A stretch of DNA of 64,000 nucleotides from Colius striatus (Eukaryota; Chordata; Aves; Coliiformes; Coliidae). Numbering within the stretch: position 1 is the stretch's first letter; each line of letters begins with the position of its first letter. The stretch is taken from NCBI RefSeq assembly GCF_028858725.1, contig NC_084790.1, forward strand, positions 4,098,001 to 4,162,000, given 5' to 3'. Below the pieces are notes generated by a model. That model saw only the letters and a program-made list of their open reading frames with translations, had not been told where the DNA came from and made no database searches. This document shows, piece after piece, positions 1-10,612 of the stretch. The translations under genes and the position numbers were made by a program.

Positions 1-221
1 CGGAAGGACGTCCAGCAGAGACACATCCCTGGCTCCCACACCAGCACCCACAAGGACCCTGTCCTGGGGACACAAACAGCTTTGGGATGGGAGGAGCAGC
101 CTGTGCCCCACTCTCCCCAGCTCCCACCTGGGCCAAAGCTGGCCAGAAAGGCCAAGCCCCACTGTGGTTTGGTCTCCCCAGGATGCTCAAAGGCTGTGGG
201 ACAAGAAGCTACGTTCTCATG

Positions 222-312
222 TTGCCCCAGGGGAGGCTGAGATTGGAGCTGAGGAAGAACTTTCTCTCTGAGAGGGGTGTCAGCCCCTGTGCCAGGCTGC
301 CCAGGGAGTCGG
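222..312 (+). mobile_element. CR1 LINE fragment
   Basis: Contains GCCCCAGGGGAGGCTGAG and GTGTCAGCCCCTGTGCCAGG, the same 3'-end block seen in the larger copy at 27.2-27.7 kb. Truncated at both ends. Confidence 0.75.
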
Positions 313-469
313 GAGGTCCTATGACCAATCAATCCTGTGACCCTAGGCTGTGGCAATGGGGCCCTTGAGCTCAGCCAAGAGGCCTTTGGGTCCTCACTCC
401 TCCCCACCCCAACGTGAGACCCCTGCACCCACGCTCTAGAGGGAGGAGCCAGGGGCTGTGTCCTGTCAG

Positions 470-590
470 ACAGGCAGGCAATTAAACATCTAATTAAATA
501 AGAGGGCATTTTACATTTAACCGAACTGGACGAGACTCCTAATTCAATCAGGTAATTGTAACGCTCGTTAATTTCTCCCATCGCAAGGAG
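470..590. promoter_or_regulatory. AT-rich TAATTA island, copy A, in STARD3 intron
   Basis: Contains ATTAAACATCTAATTAAATA, then CCTAATTCAATCAGG and GTTAATTT. It aligns with 3,055-3,165. Homeodomain-type sites in otherwise GC-rich intron suggest a conserved non-coding element. Confidence 0.5.
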
Positions 591-701
591 GTTTCCAAAG
601 CCTCCTCTCTCCTCCTGCTTCTGAAGCCACCCGTGCTCTCTGCAGCAGCACTGCCTGGCAGAAGGGGTTTTGGGGGGAGGGGGGAAGACACAGACACTTG
701 C

Positions 702-794
702 ATTGTTTTTCTCAAACTTCCAGTTCTCCTCCTGGGCAAGGATTTGGTCCACGACCTCCATCGCTTCTCTGCCTTGTTGGGCATATTCTTTCTC
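702..794 (-). CDS. STARD3: STARD3 coding exon 8, last one inside the window
   Basis: This 93-bp exon encodes [24 protein letters not shown] and WKFEKNN, 31 residues in phase 0. The acceptor is CTCCTAG. The donor reads AAT|GCAAGT, a GC rather than GT splice site. The next exon (mammalian EYGDTVYTIE) is not found to the left and must lie beyond position 1. Confidence 0.92.
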
Positions 795-3700
795 CTAGGA
801 GAGGGGAGAGAATTTCATTAGCTGGCTTTGCTGAAGGGCTGAACAGCGTGTGTGTGGCTTGCTATCCCCCACTCCCAGGGCTGGCAGAGAGAAAGGGGAG
901 AGCTCCCATCACCACACTGCAGCAATCTCTTAATTTGGGTCACAGAGGCCTCGTTTTGGGAGCTCAGAGTCACGCTCCCCACCCTGGCTCGTGTCCACAC
1001 ACACCAGCTGCGTCTATCAGTGAGCCCTCCTGCCTTAAACGTAAGGGCTTCCAGGAGGCAAAGGGCTTCCTTCTGTAGGCTGCCAGGCCTGGGAGGGCTG
1101 GGGATGAACAGCAGGAGAACCACTTGGAGAAAGGGCTTGGAGTGGCCTGTGGCCAGTCAGGCTTGGGGGAGGCAAAGGATGGCCCCACGCGGCCATGGCT
1201 CAGCGGGGAGGGATGAGGCAGTGCCCAGTGTGTGGGTGAGGAGGGAAGGGGAGAGAGGGACAGGGAGGAGGCAGATTCACCTCCCTGTGGGGAACACACA
1301 GACCTGAAGTGGGGGGTAGTGTCAGGTGTTACCCAGAGGCACCCCCGTCCTGTGGTGGTCACGATGCCACCGGGCCCATGGCAACAGGGAGAGGGATGTG
1401 GCCAGAGCTCCTCAGCCAGTGTCCCCAGTACAGAAAGCTGTGAACTGGAGGATATCAGCCCCTGGGGCTCTGCAGGTGCAGCACCCTGACAGGGCTGCAG
1501 GGCTGTCAGCGGCTCCCACAGCCCTGAGTTGGCCCAAAGCCACTGGGCAGGGACAGCTGGCCATGGGCCACAGAGCCTCTGCTTACCTGAGCTGTCAATG
1601 CCTTCCTCCCTGCACCCTCCTCGTCTGACTCGTTGTCTGACCCTGAGGGGAAGCACAGAATTAACACACAGCTGACAAAGAGCCTACATAGAGTCACAGA
1701 ATGGTTTTGGTTGGAAAAGCCCTTGAAGGTCCTGCAGTCCCAGCCCTGCCCAGCCCACCACTCACCCACGGCCCTCAGCACCTCAGCTCCACGGCTTCGG
1801 GATCCCTCCAGGAGCTGAGGATTCCCCCAGCTCCCTGGGCAGCCTGTGCCACTGTAACCCTGTCCTGAGATCGAGTCCAATCCCCATACCCTGTCTGACA
1901 GGAAGGGATGTCAGTGGGGACGGAGGGACAGCGGGGGTGAGCCTGACATGACCTGAGCCCCACTCTGCTCTGGGGAAGGCTGAGCATGAAATGGGTGTTA
2001 GCTGCACTCACACAACTGCTCAGGCTGATTGTCCCCTCACTCCTGAGCAAAAGAGGTCCCAGAGACAGTGTCATAGGGCAGCTCTTCTCCTCAGAATCTC
2101 CAAATGGTGGGGGCCAAGCCTCTGCTAAAGCAGGCTCACCTCGCTCAGGGAGCACAGGAACGCGTCCAGGTGGGTTTGGAAACCTCCCAAGAAGGAGCCT
2201 CCACACCCTCCCTGGGCAGCCTGGGCCAGGGCTCCTTCACCTCAACAATAAACCAGTTTCTCCTTGTGTTAAATGTCACTGCCCGTGTTCCACCTTGTGC
2301 CCATTGTCTCTGGCCACCGGAGAACAAAGACTGGCCTCATCCTCTCCACACCCACCCTTTTGGGATTTCTCAGCATTGATAGAGGCCTCTCACCTGCTTG
2401 TGGCAACTCACCCCTGTGTCCTCACCCTGAGGGCAGCATTTCTGCAGTACTTTAGCCACAGCCTAGACATTTCATCCCCAAAGGCTCCAGTTTCCCCCAG
2501 AGCTGAAGGCAGGCACCCTCCTGCCCCAGCCTGAGGAGAGGGCATCCCCTTCTGCAGCCTCAGTTCTTGGCAGCCCTGGTACCCACCACTGCCAAGGGCT
2601 GGGATAATGAGACAGAGCTCAGGGTGGGAGGGGATTCTGGAGGTGAGGAGACCCAAGAGGAATGCCAGGAGGGAAGCAGGGCGGGTTGAAGGGCAGAGGA
2701 GGACATCTCACCTGCGAAGGACTCTGGTGGGGAGTAGAACTGCCCTTCAGAAAGGGCTCCAGGATAGAGCAGGGGACCACGAGAGGCTGCAGCCTGGGCT
2801 GCCAGGTACCCTGCAAACCAAAGCATCAGGTTTTACGCTCGTACAGCACCCACTGCTTCAGCTCAAGGGGTGCTGAGGCCCCCACCACATCCAGCACTGC
2901 TCAACCCCCGCTCCCAGCCACTTCTTTCCTGACACAGCTCCTCTTTTCGAGCTGACACCAGCCAGCCCACGAGCTTTTCAGCTCCTATTGCCTCATCTTT
3001 TGTTTTGAGACATTTTATCTGCATGGAGATCAATGGGCTCTTCTGCCTGTCAAATCCAAAGGCGATTAAGCATCTAATTAAATAAGAGCTTCCCCTGGAA
3101 GCAATTTGGAACCTGAGCCTAATCCAATAGAGGCATTAAACACTTGATCATTTTTCATCTTAAAGCTTCCTTGCAAGACCCAAATATCCTCTGGTGCTTT
3201 CCAGTCAGTCAGTGGCTTTCTGATCAAGCCCCACTTGACAAATATCTCTTCAGTTCCGTGCCATTTCCCAGTCCCCTTTTGTCAAAGTCTGGGAGAGTGA
3301 CGAACTCTTGCTGCTACTTTAGGAACAGGGCAGCCTGTGCCAGTCCAGGCTGAGCATCCAGCTCCCTAGAAGGATCCCTGGAAGTTATGGGTGCCCAGAA
3401 CTGAAGGGGAATTTCTCATGCCTTAGGTCAGACTCAATCTCCATCGAGTTTGACCTCAGTGACTGTAAAATTTCACACCCCGTAACTCACGCCACGCCCC
3501 TGGAACATGGCTGGGACCAAAAGGTCTCCAGCCTGGACCTGAAGACAGACAGCCAGGGAGGGAGGAGAGCCCAACAGTGTCCCTCTGGATCCTGTCCCAC
3601 TGTTTCGAAACACTCTCTCTGCTGCAGAGGTCAGTTCTGTTTCCAACACATCTGGCTTCAGGATCCAGACACTGGGGAATCTGGCACCTTTTTTTCCCCC

Positions 3701-6700
3701 CTCACTCAATTAAAAGGTGCTTTTCATAAGCTGGTATTTTCTCCCCCTGAAGGGACTTGTGTACCGTAAGAGAACTGAGTCAGGCACTTACCATCACAGC
3801 CAGCCTGGAGATCAGTTCTCCATAAATGTCATATCTGTCAAGGTGCTGCCAAGGCAGCAGAAACCCCAGGCCTGGGAAACTCATCTGCCAAACTCCTACC
3901 AGAGGGGAGCAAAATACTCACAGCGTTCCTCTTCTGCTTCCTGAGTTAGGACTTTAAAATCCAGGAACCAAGTCTCCAGCCAAGCGATGACAAACGAGAC
4001 AATGGGGAGTAAATAGCCAAAAGCTCCTTTGGTCAGAAGCTGTGTGGAAAAAAACCCACAAAAGGCAGAAACCAGAGGGAGCTTTAACAAAGGGGGAAAC
4101 AGCAGCATCACAAAGTAATCCCCTGTGAGCCGAAGGGAACTGACCTCGGAGAGGATAACCTTCACAATCAGGAAGGCGCTGGACACCAGGGTAGTGACCT
4201 GAAAAAGAAAACGTCGTGTCTCTCAGATCCCTGAGAACCCCAATCAGAGGGTGAAAACCTGAAAACAGGAAAGCAGGAACGGCCTCCTTACCGCTATGAC
4301 CCACCAGTGGCGCAGCCTGACGACGGCGTAGGCCAACAGCAGCACAAAGAAACGAAAGAAAGCCAAGACCTGTGAGAAAAACACAAACCAGAAAGCCATC
4401 GACACTTAGGCACTGCCCTGGGCCCTCTGCCAGGTTGCTGGGAGGACCTGGTGGCGAGCCCAGGTCCCTTGGACTTCGGCATTGAGATGGACGGGGTCAA
4501 GGCTGCAAGAGGATGGGCTGTGACCTGCCTGTTTCACCCAGCCCCACCACCATGAGCACCAAAGCTGTTTCCTCCCCTGTGGCTGTTTGGGATACTCACA
4601 AATATATCAAAGAACGAGGTCTTAAATTTGTACTTGATGATTTCGTTCTCCAGGTTCTTCCGAATGCCATCCTTGGTCTGAGGGGAGACAGGAAAGAAGA
4701 AAGTTACTGAGTGCCCTGAGAAGAAAGGAATGGTAGGGAGAAGGTGGCTGAGGTTCCCAGTGGGCTGGGTTGTGCATCGGGCACATTAACACCTGTGTGG
4801 GCACAGTGTGGGCTCGGCTGCCAGGGCGGGACTGTGGGAGGATGCAACAGCCCCTTTCACCCAGGGTTCCCACCTAGGAGAGCTTTGTAACACCAAAAAG
4901 CTGCTCTTCTGGCTGAGCTCATCACAGCCTGCACAGGCTGAAGTGCTGTTGGACACCTCTGGCTTGTGCCCACCGCTTCACAGAATCCCAGACTCCCAGC
5001 ATGGTGGGGGTTGGAAGAGCCCTACAGAGCTCCTCCAGCCCAACCCCCTGCTACAGCAGGTTCCCCTCCATCAGGGGACACAGGAACGTGGCCAGGTGGG
5101 TTTGGGAACCTCCTGAGAAGGAGCCTCCACACCCTCCCTGGGCAGCCTGGGCCAGGGCTCCCTCACCTCAGCACCAAAGGAGCTTCTCCTCGTGTTCCAG
5201 TGGAACTGCCTGTGTACCAGCCTGGGCCCGTTACCCCTTGTCCTGTCACTGGCCACCACAGAACAAACACTGGCCTCAACCTCCTTACACCTGCCCTTTA
5301 AGGATTTCTCAGCATTTATAAGGTTCCCCCTCAGCCTTCTGTTCTCCAGGCTGATCAGCCCCAGTTCCTGCAGCCTTTCCTCATAAGGAAGATGCTCCAG
5401 TCCCCTGATCATCTTGCTGTCCCTGCACTGGCCTCTCTCCAGCACTTCCCTGTCCCTCTTGAGCTGGGGAGCCCAGAACTGGACACAGGACTCCAGATGA
5501 GCCCTCACCAGGGCAGAACCTCCTTTGGGTGACAGACTTCAGCTTCATTGGAGAAAGTACAGGGGGAAAAAAAAGGAAATCCACAAGAAACTGCTTCTCC
5601 AGTACCTTCAGTAACACAGCACCTCCCACAGCTGGGCCAACAAAACATGTGAGGGCTCTTGGGGGTCACTTGGCAACCTGATGGAATCCCAGCTGCACCC
5701 GTCCTCGCTGTTCAAAGCACTGAGGGGACCCTTTTCCTCCCCTCCATGGCTCATGGGAGCGAGGAGCTGGAGAAATCCCAGGGAGGAATGGTTCAAATGT
5801 GCAAAGGGGAAGAGGGAGGAGAGTAGAATGAGGGACATGCACAGACACAGAGAGGCTGCAAGGGAATCTGAAAGAGATAAAACCACTTGCTGGGGTATTG
5901 TGTGGGAGTGTGGAAAAAGCCCACAGGATAGCTCTTGTGCCTCACCCCGAGGTGATGTGGGGGCCAGACAGCCCTGTTTCTTTTGACACCACAAATCCTG
6001 CTCTCGAGAGCCTGGATTGGGGGAGGAAGAGGATGGCTCAGGTAACTGGAACAAATGCTTTACCTTTAGGCTATTGGTTTGAACTCAGCCCAGCTGGCCT
6101 GGGAGCTGGTATGGGCTGACAGCTGTTTGATGAGCTGGGAGAAACAAGTTGGTGGATCTCAGGCCAGTTCTTGGCAGCCTGATGTCCTGGCACCCTCTTG
6201 TCAGACAGGCCAAGGACAGAAGAGGCAGCCATCGGGAAACGGTCCCTCTAGGTCAGGGCTGGTGCTGAATATTCAGGGAGGGGAGAGGAGGGGAGAGGGG
6301 TGGCAAAGCTTGATCTGAGCTGTAGCTCCAGGCCTCGTGCCAGGCAGCTTTGCTGAGCCACCACTGAAAGCCTCTTCCCCACCCCGTGACTCCACTGCAG
6401 GAGGAACGAGGCGCAGGGAAAGCTTTGGAGGATGATTTTTGGGAGGTGGTGGCTTTTTTTCCCCCCAGTTTAAATACAGGCCACTGCTGTGAACGAGGGA
6501 GAAGAACCATCTGAGGCATCTTCTCTGCCTTTGGTTAGAGCTTGCAGGCAGCAGACATTTAACATGGGCCAATTTGCTCAGCTTATCTCACAGCGGAGGA
6601 AACCGTTTGATAAAAAAAGCATTAGTCATGATATAAAAAAATCGTTGCTCTTCATAACTAGGCAAATAAGCTCTCCTAATAGCTTTAAATATGCAGCATC

Positions 6701-8173
6701 TCATCTCGGGCCCCAAATATCAGCAGTTAGTCACTTATTAATGGCTACCTGCAAGACCTGAGCTCAGAATTACCCTGGTGACCGCGCTGGGGGATTATGT
6801 CCCCGGGTGCTGGAGGGTTTGATTTGTAGACAGCACTTCTCCATAGAGCCCAGAGAAGAGGGACAGGAGCAGGAGGCCAGGGTGCAAGCTGAGTGTGAGG
6901 GCCACCATTGGCATGGCTGGAATGCTGGCTGGAAGAGGCTTTTTCCTAAGCAGTGGGAGGGGGGGCCGGGGGTCTCTTCAGGCTCTAGAGACCGTGCAGG
7001 GTGAGGGAGTTGCTGGCTGAGACAATCTGTTAAGTGCAGACACTCAGGAGATAAACAGGGTAGAGATAAGAGCTGCTAAGTGAGGGCAGGATTCAGTGGT
7101 GATAAATAAAGGCCAGACACTGTCAGGGCTACAGGCAAGAGCGCTGAGGTCTATCTCTTCATCTGGTCTCTCTGCTCAGGTTGTTCCCTGGGAGGACATG
7201 TAATGCCCAAAACCTGTCACCAGCACAGCTGAAACCAGTTGGGACCAGTTCAGGCAAAAATACAATCAAAATAAAGCCCAGGGAGTAACTTTGACCCGAG
7301 GGCACTGAGGTAAATGAACTGGATTTCCCTGGTCCTTGAGAGTGAGCAAACGCAGGTACGACAGCGCTGCGGGGAGGGCCAACCCCCTCGTGTTCCCCTT
7401 CACCAGAGGAGCAGCACCCCTCCTGCTTTCAGAAGCTGAGAATAGTGTTTGCAGCAAAGCTCAAAGGCCCTTTTGTCTCTGCCCAGCAGCTGGGTGGGTG
7501 AGAGGGAGGGTCTACACATCCTACCCAGCTCCTCCAGCACAGCAGCAAAGGCGGCAGCTGCTTTTCCTTCTAAGGCAAAGGGGAGCAGGAGAGAAATGCT
7601 CGACCTGGGGGGATTCCACAGGGCCCCAGATTTTGTTATGCTCCAACACAGGGAGCTACAAAACACTGTGGTAACGACCCTGAGCAGCCACAACAGAGGC
7701 TGGCTGCAGGAAACTGAGCTGGACTTTAGTTTACATTGCCTGAGCAGAGGCTTCTCAGCCAGCAACAGATCAGCAGCGCGCTGGGAAGAACAAACAAAGA
7801 CTTGGCCCAAGACTTCTGAAAGGCAGCAATTAAGGCAGAGGGAGCTGAACTGTAAAAGCACTTAAAAAGGGCAAAGGCTCCAGGGATTTGTTTCCCTCAA
7901 CTTACATTCAATTCGATTATCCACAACAAAGAGATAAAGAGCAGGTCGAAGGTGACGAAGAGGCAGAAGGTTCTCCTCACATCCGAGATGGCTTTCCTCT
8001 TCTCTGGAGAGAAGTAGCAGTAGGGGGAGAAGCCCTGGCTGTGGGAGAGCGAGGTGCTGATGGAGGCAATGGCTGGGAGGCTTCGTTCCAGGTCTGTGGG
8101 CTTGCTCATCCTCAGCCCAAGAGACTTGGGGCCTACGTCAGTCGGGGCAACATCTGCCAAGTCGGTGCGTCAC
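702..8173 (-). CDS. STARD3: STARD3 (MLN64), 5' eight coding exons, gene runs off the left edge
   Basis: STARD3 is a late-endosomal membrane protein. Its N-terminal MENTAL domain has four membrane spans and its C-terminal START domain moves cholesterol at ER-endosome contacts. Eight exons join in frame to give about 260 residues: [11 protein letters not shown], then [16 protein letters not shown] (span 1 near residues 47-66), three more spans over residues about 90-165, and [12 protein letters not shown]. The VAP-binding segment [11 protein letters not shown] follows, then SDNESDEE and [16 protein letters not shown], which in mammals sits just before START. The START exons are not in the window. 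I chose the start at 8109 because it aligns with mammalian starts and has A at -3. Splice sites and phases agree at every junction. Identification rests on protein similarity I recognise; confidence is high. Confidence 0.96.
1587..1642 (-). CDS. STARD3: STARD3 coding exon 7
   Basis: This 56-bp exon encodes the acidic linker [18 protein letters not shown], leaving phase 0. The acceptor is CCCCTCAG and the donor GTAAGC. It matches the mammalian SDNESDEE segment after the FFAT motif. Confidence 0.93.
1692..1862 (-). mobile_element. CR1 LINE 3' fragment
   Basis: On the plus strand it opens with CACAGAATGGTTTTGGTTGG, the inverted CR1 3' terminus, then the CTGCAGTCCCAGCCCTGCCC and TCCCTGGGCAGCCTG blocks. 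Confidence 0.8.
2105..2400 (-). mobile_element. CR1 LINE 3' fragment
   Basis: Shares GGCACAGGAA-like, CAGGTGGGTTTGG, GGAGCCTCCACACCCTCCCT and GGATTTCTCAGCATTGAT blocks with the copies at 5.0 and 8.6 kb. It sits in the STARD3 intron between coding exons 6 and 7. Confidence 0.8.
2712..2810 (-). CDS. STARD3: STARD3 coding exon 6 with the phospho-FFAT motif
   Basis: This 99-bp exon encodes [17 protein letters not shown], then [15 protein letters not shown], phase 1 to phase 1. QFYSPPE is the unconventional FFAT motif that binds ER VAP proteins when the Ser at motif position 4 is phosphorylated (known for mammalian STARD3). Here that Ser is about residue 204 and the motif is intact. Confidence 0.95.
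3055..3175. promoter_or_regulatory. AT-rich TAATTA island, copy B, in STARD3 intron
   Basis: Contains ATTAAGCATCTAATTAAATA, then CCTAATCCAATAGAGG. Paralogous to 470-590 with similar internal spacing. Confidence 0.5.
3922..4039 (-). CDS. STARD3: STARD3 coding exon 5
   Basis: This 118-bp exon encodes [16 protein letters not shown], then [15 protein letters not shown] and TQEAEEER: the fourth span and the end of the MENTAL domain. It ends in phase 1; the split Trp codon is completed by the next exon. Confidence 0.95.
4145..4198 (-). CDS. STARD3: STARD3 coding exon 4
   Basis: This 54-bp, phase-0 exon encodes [18 protein letters not shown], the third MENTAL span. The acceptor has a good pyrimidine tract (CTTTTTCAG) and the donor is GTCAGT. 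Confidence 0.95.
4292..4369 (-). CDS. STARD3: STARD3 coding exon 3
   Basis: This 78-bp, phase-0 exon encodes [17 protein letters not shown] followed by RLRHWWVIA, the second membrane span of the MENTAL domain. It is bounded by CTCACAG and GTAAGG. Confidence 0.95.
4600..4677 (-). CDS. STARD3: STARD3 coding exon 2
   Basis: This 78-bp exon encodes 26 residues ([14 protein letters not shown]...FFDIF) in phase 0. The acceptor is CCCCTCAG and the donor GTGAGT. It is the loop after MENTAL span 1 and the start of span 2, with near identity to the mammalian [16 protein letters not shown] segment. Confidence 0.95.
4977..5520 (-). mobile_element. CR1 LINE 3' fragment, about 540 bp
   Basis: Longest copy of this subfamily here. 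The inverted 3' end is CAGAATCCCAGACTCCCAGC. It reads back to the CTCATCTGGAGTCCTGTGTC block typical of the CR1 reverse-transcriptase C-terminal and 3'UTR region. It lies in the STARD3 intron between coding exons 1 and 2. Confidence 0.85.
6555..6765. promoter_or_regulatory. Candidate conserved non-coding element in STARD3 intron
   Basis: AT-rich island with GCTTATCT, AGCATTAGTCATGATAT, TCCTAATAGCTTTAAATATG and CACTTATTAATGG. No repeat or exon features. Confidence 0.4.
7906..8173 (-). CDS. STARD3: STARD3 coding exon 1 (short 5'UTR plus residues 1-68)
   Basis: The acceptor is CCCACAG before 8173. Coding starts at 8109 ([10 protein letters not shown]) and the exon ends at 7906 with the donor GTAAGT, phase 0. 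It carries the cytosolic N-terminus and the first MENTAL span ([17 protein letters not shown]). An in-frame upstream ATG at 8160 would add 17 residues, but it has C at -3 and no match to the mammalian N-terminus. Confidence 0.93.
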
Positions 8174-8572
8174 CTGTGGGGAGACACGAAGGGGACCCTC
8201 AGGTCTCTGGATTCCCCCTTCTAAAGGCAAATGCTCTGTTTGGTCCGATGAGATCTGTTGATTTCATCAGCTCCTGCCTGGTTTAGACAGTTCCTGCGGG
8301 AAAAGGTTAATGCTGGGCTGCCAGTGAGCTTCCCTCTCTGAAGCAAAGACACCCAGGGCCCACCTCATGGTCACCTTCCCTCCCTCTCCTTACTGCAGGG
8401 AAGGAGAAATCAGCTGCTAAAGGCTCAGAGGTGCAGTGGGTCTGTGGAGCCACCAGCAAGTGTCACTGGGACCCAGAGGCAGCCACCCAGAAGATGCTGG
8501 CAGCAGAGTGAGCCAAGCTGGAGGCTACAGCCAGCGGCCAGAGCAGCAGATGGCAAACCCCACAGAGACCCC

Positions 8573-9020
8573 ACAATCTCAGCATGGTGGGGGCCCTGCA
8601 GAGCTCATCCAGCCCAACCCCCTGCTAAAGCGGGTTCCCCTCCAACAGGGGGCACAGGAATGTGTCCAGGTGGGTTTGGGAACCTCCTGAGAAGCAGCCT
8701 CCACACCCTCCCAGGGCTGCCTCACCTCAGCACCAAAGGAGTTTCTCCTCCTGTTCCAGTGGAACTTTCTGTGTTCCAGACTGTGCCCATTACCCCTTGT
8801 CCTGTCATTGGCCACCACAGAACAAACACTGGCCTCATCTCCTTAACATTCACCTTGTAGGGATTTCTCAGCATTGATGAGGTCCCCCCTCAGCCTTCTC
8901 CAGGCTGATCAGCCTCAGATCTCACAGCCTTTCCCCGTAAGAAACATGCTCCAGTCCCCTGATCATCTTGGTGTCCCCGTGCTGGCCTCTCTCCCACACT
9001 TCCCTGTCCCTCTTGACCCC
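8573..9020 (-). mobile_element. CR1 LINE 3' fragment
   Basis: Same subfamily as 4,977-5,520, with blocks in the same order. It lies in the first intron of STARD3, next to a non-CR1 segment that recurs near 10.4 kb. Confidence 0.85.
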
Positions 9021-9034
9021 CACGGTGTTTCCAT

Positions 9035-9325
9035 GGAGGCCTGAAAAGGAGCAATCCCCAGGATCTCAGAGCCCCCTCGAGCAGATACAAAGCACCCAGA
9101 GGCTCTGTGTTTAGCACAAAGCACACCTCAAAGCCTCGGGAGCCCGTCTGGGAGGAACCTGCTCCCTTCAGGAGCGTGATGCCAGGGGTCACACACCTGA
9201 CCCTGAGCGAGTGCAAGCAGCAGGAAGGCAGGCAGGGGAAAGCTCTGCTCTCCAACCCTGGCAGCCCCTGAGTACAAGATCCTGGCAGGGCTGTTTTCAC
9301 CCAGCCCGTGCCAACCATTGTATGA
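9035..9325. repeat. Diverged duplicate, copy A
   Basis: Shares ordered blocks with 10,345-10,612: GAGCAATC-CAGGAT, CAGAGCCCCCT, GCACAAAGCACAC, GCAGGAAGGCAGGCAGGGG and AAAGCTCTGCTCTCCAACC. It lies directly beside a CR1 fragment. It is not CR1 sequence that I recognise. Confidence 0.75.
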
Positions 9326-10217
9326 CCATTTTTTCCTCTCCGTCAGCGCCACACAAGGAGGCCACTGTGCTAAGGACGCGCAACCAAGCACACACGCTGG
9401 AGACAAACAAGGGAAGAGGTTGCCAAAACAGGTCAGGCCAGGGAGCTGTCAGTCCCCAGCCCTGCCACCTCCCAGTCACCCATGGCAAACTCCTTCTCTG
9501 CAAAATCCTCCTGCTCAAGGACGTTCTGCCTCTGAAAGAAAAGAGCTTTCTTCCCCTCATTAGCTGCTGCACCCTCTGGGACCCGAGGGGGGTTTGTTTG
9601 CTTGCAGCAGGTCACGTTTGCAACAACCAGGAGGCTGCAGCCAGTCTGAGGTAAAAAAAAAAGCCCCAAGAGCTGTGGGAAGGGTCAATCCACAAAGCAG
9701 GCAAAGCCAGAGCTGCTGCTGAGCCCCGCTGAGAGCCAGGACAACTGCAAGAGCTGAGCACAGCCCGATTTTGGGCCGTTTTGGGTCCCTGCAGCAGTGG
9801 TTATTTTTGCCTCCCAGTACCCAGGGAGCAGCGAGGCTGAGGAGGGAACAAAGCTGGCCTCCTGTCAAGTCCCTGCGAGTGTCTCTCGGAGGCACTTCGG
9901 CAGGAGCTGGAAGACATGTCACTTCGGATCAGCCGCGACCACCCGCGGCCCTGGGCTGCGCCGAGCGAGGGGCCCGCCTCGGACCGAGCAAAGTTACAGA
10001 CAGCTGTGAGCCCTAAATAATACATCACCTCACACACGGGCTGCCTCCTCCTCTCTCCGACACCACTTTGCACTTAGGCAGCCCCCCACCCCCCTCCAGA
10101 ACTTTCACAGCGGTTTAAAATCACCCTGCAAGAGACTCGCTGCCGGCTCCGCTCTCCCCTCCCCCTGCCCCGGTGCCGAGCACGCCCTGGGGCCACTCTG
10201 CAGTGACAGAGACAGCC

Positions 10218-10325
10218 TTTCCTCATCAGAGAGATGCTCCAGGTCCTGATCATCTTGGTGGCCCTGTGCTGGCCTCTCTCCAGCAGTTCCCTGTCCCTCT
10301 GGAGCTGGGGAGCCCACAACTGGAC
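10218..10325 (-). mobile_element. CR1 LINE internal fragment
   Basis: GAGATGCTCCAGGTCCTGAT, GGCCTCTCTCCAGCAGTTCC and GAGCTGGGGAGCCCA match the 5' half of the copies at 5.4 and 8.97 kb. Confidence 0.75.
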
Positions 10326-10344
10326 GGCACAGCAACAGGAAAAG

Positions 10345-10612
10345 GGACCTCGGGGACTGAAAATGAGCAATCCTCAGGATCCCAGAGCCCCCTGGAGCAG
10401 ATGCAAAGCTGTGTTTGGCACAAAGCACACCCCAAAGCCTCAGGAGCCCACCTGAGAGGAACCTGCTCGCTTCAGGGGTGTGACACCAGGGTCACACGCA
10501 GCAGCAGGAAGGCAGGCAGGGGAAAGCTCTGCTCTCCAACCTAGCCACACATCCACTGGCAGCCCCTGGCAGGGATGTTTTCGCCCAGCCCCTGCCAGTC
10601 ACCGTATGACCC
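10345..10612. repeat. Diverged duplicate, copy B
   Basis: Partner of 9,035-9,325 in the same orientation, also directly following a CR1 5' portion (10,218-10,325). The distance between copies is about 1.3 kb. Confidence 0.75.

Noticed and set aside
3470-3710. Possible additional LINE or exon between STARD3 exons
   Set aside because: Some phrases resemble avian repeat text, but no ordered blocks shared with the clear CR1 copies could be found.
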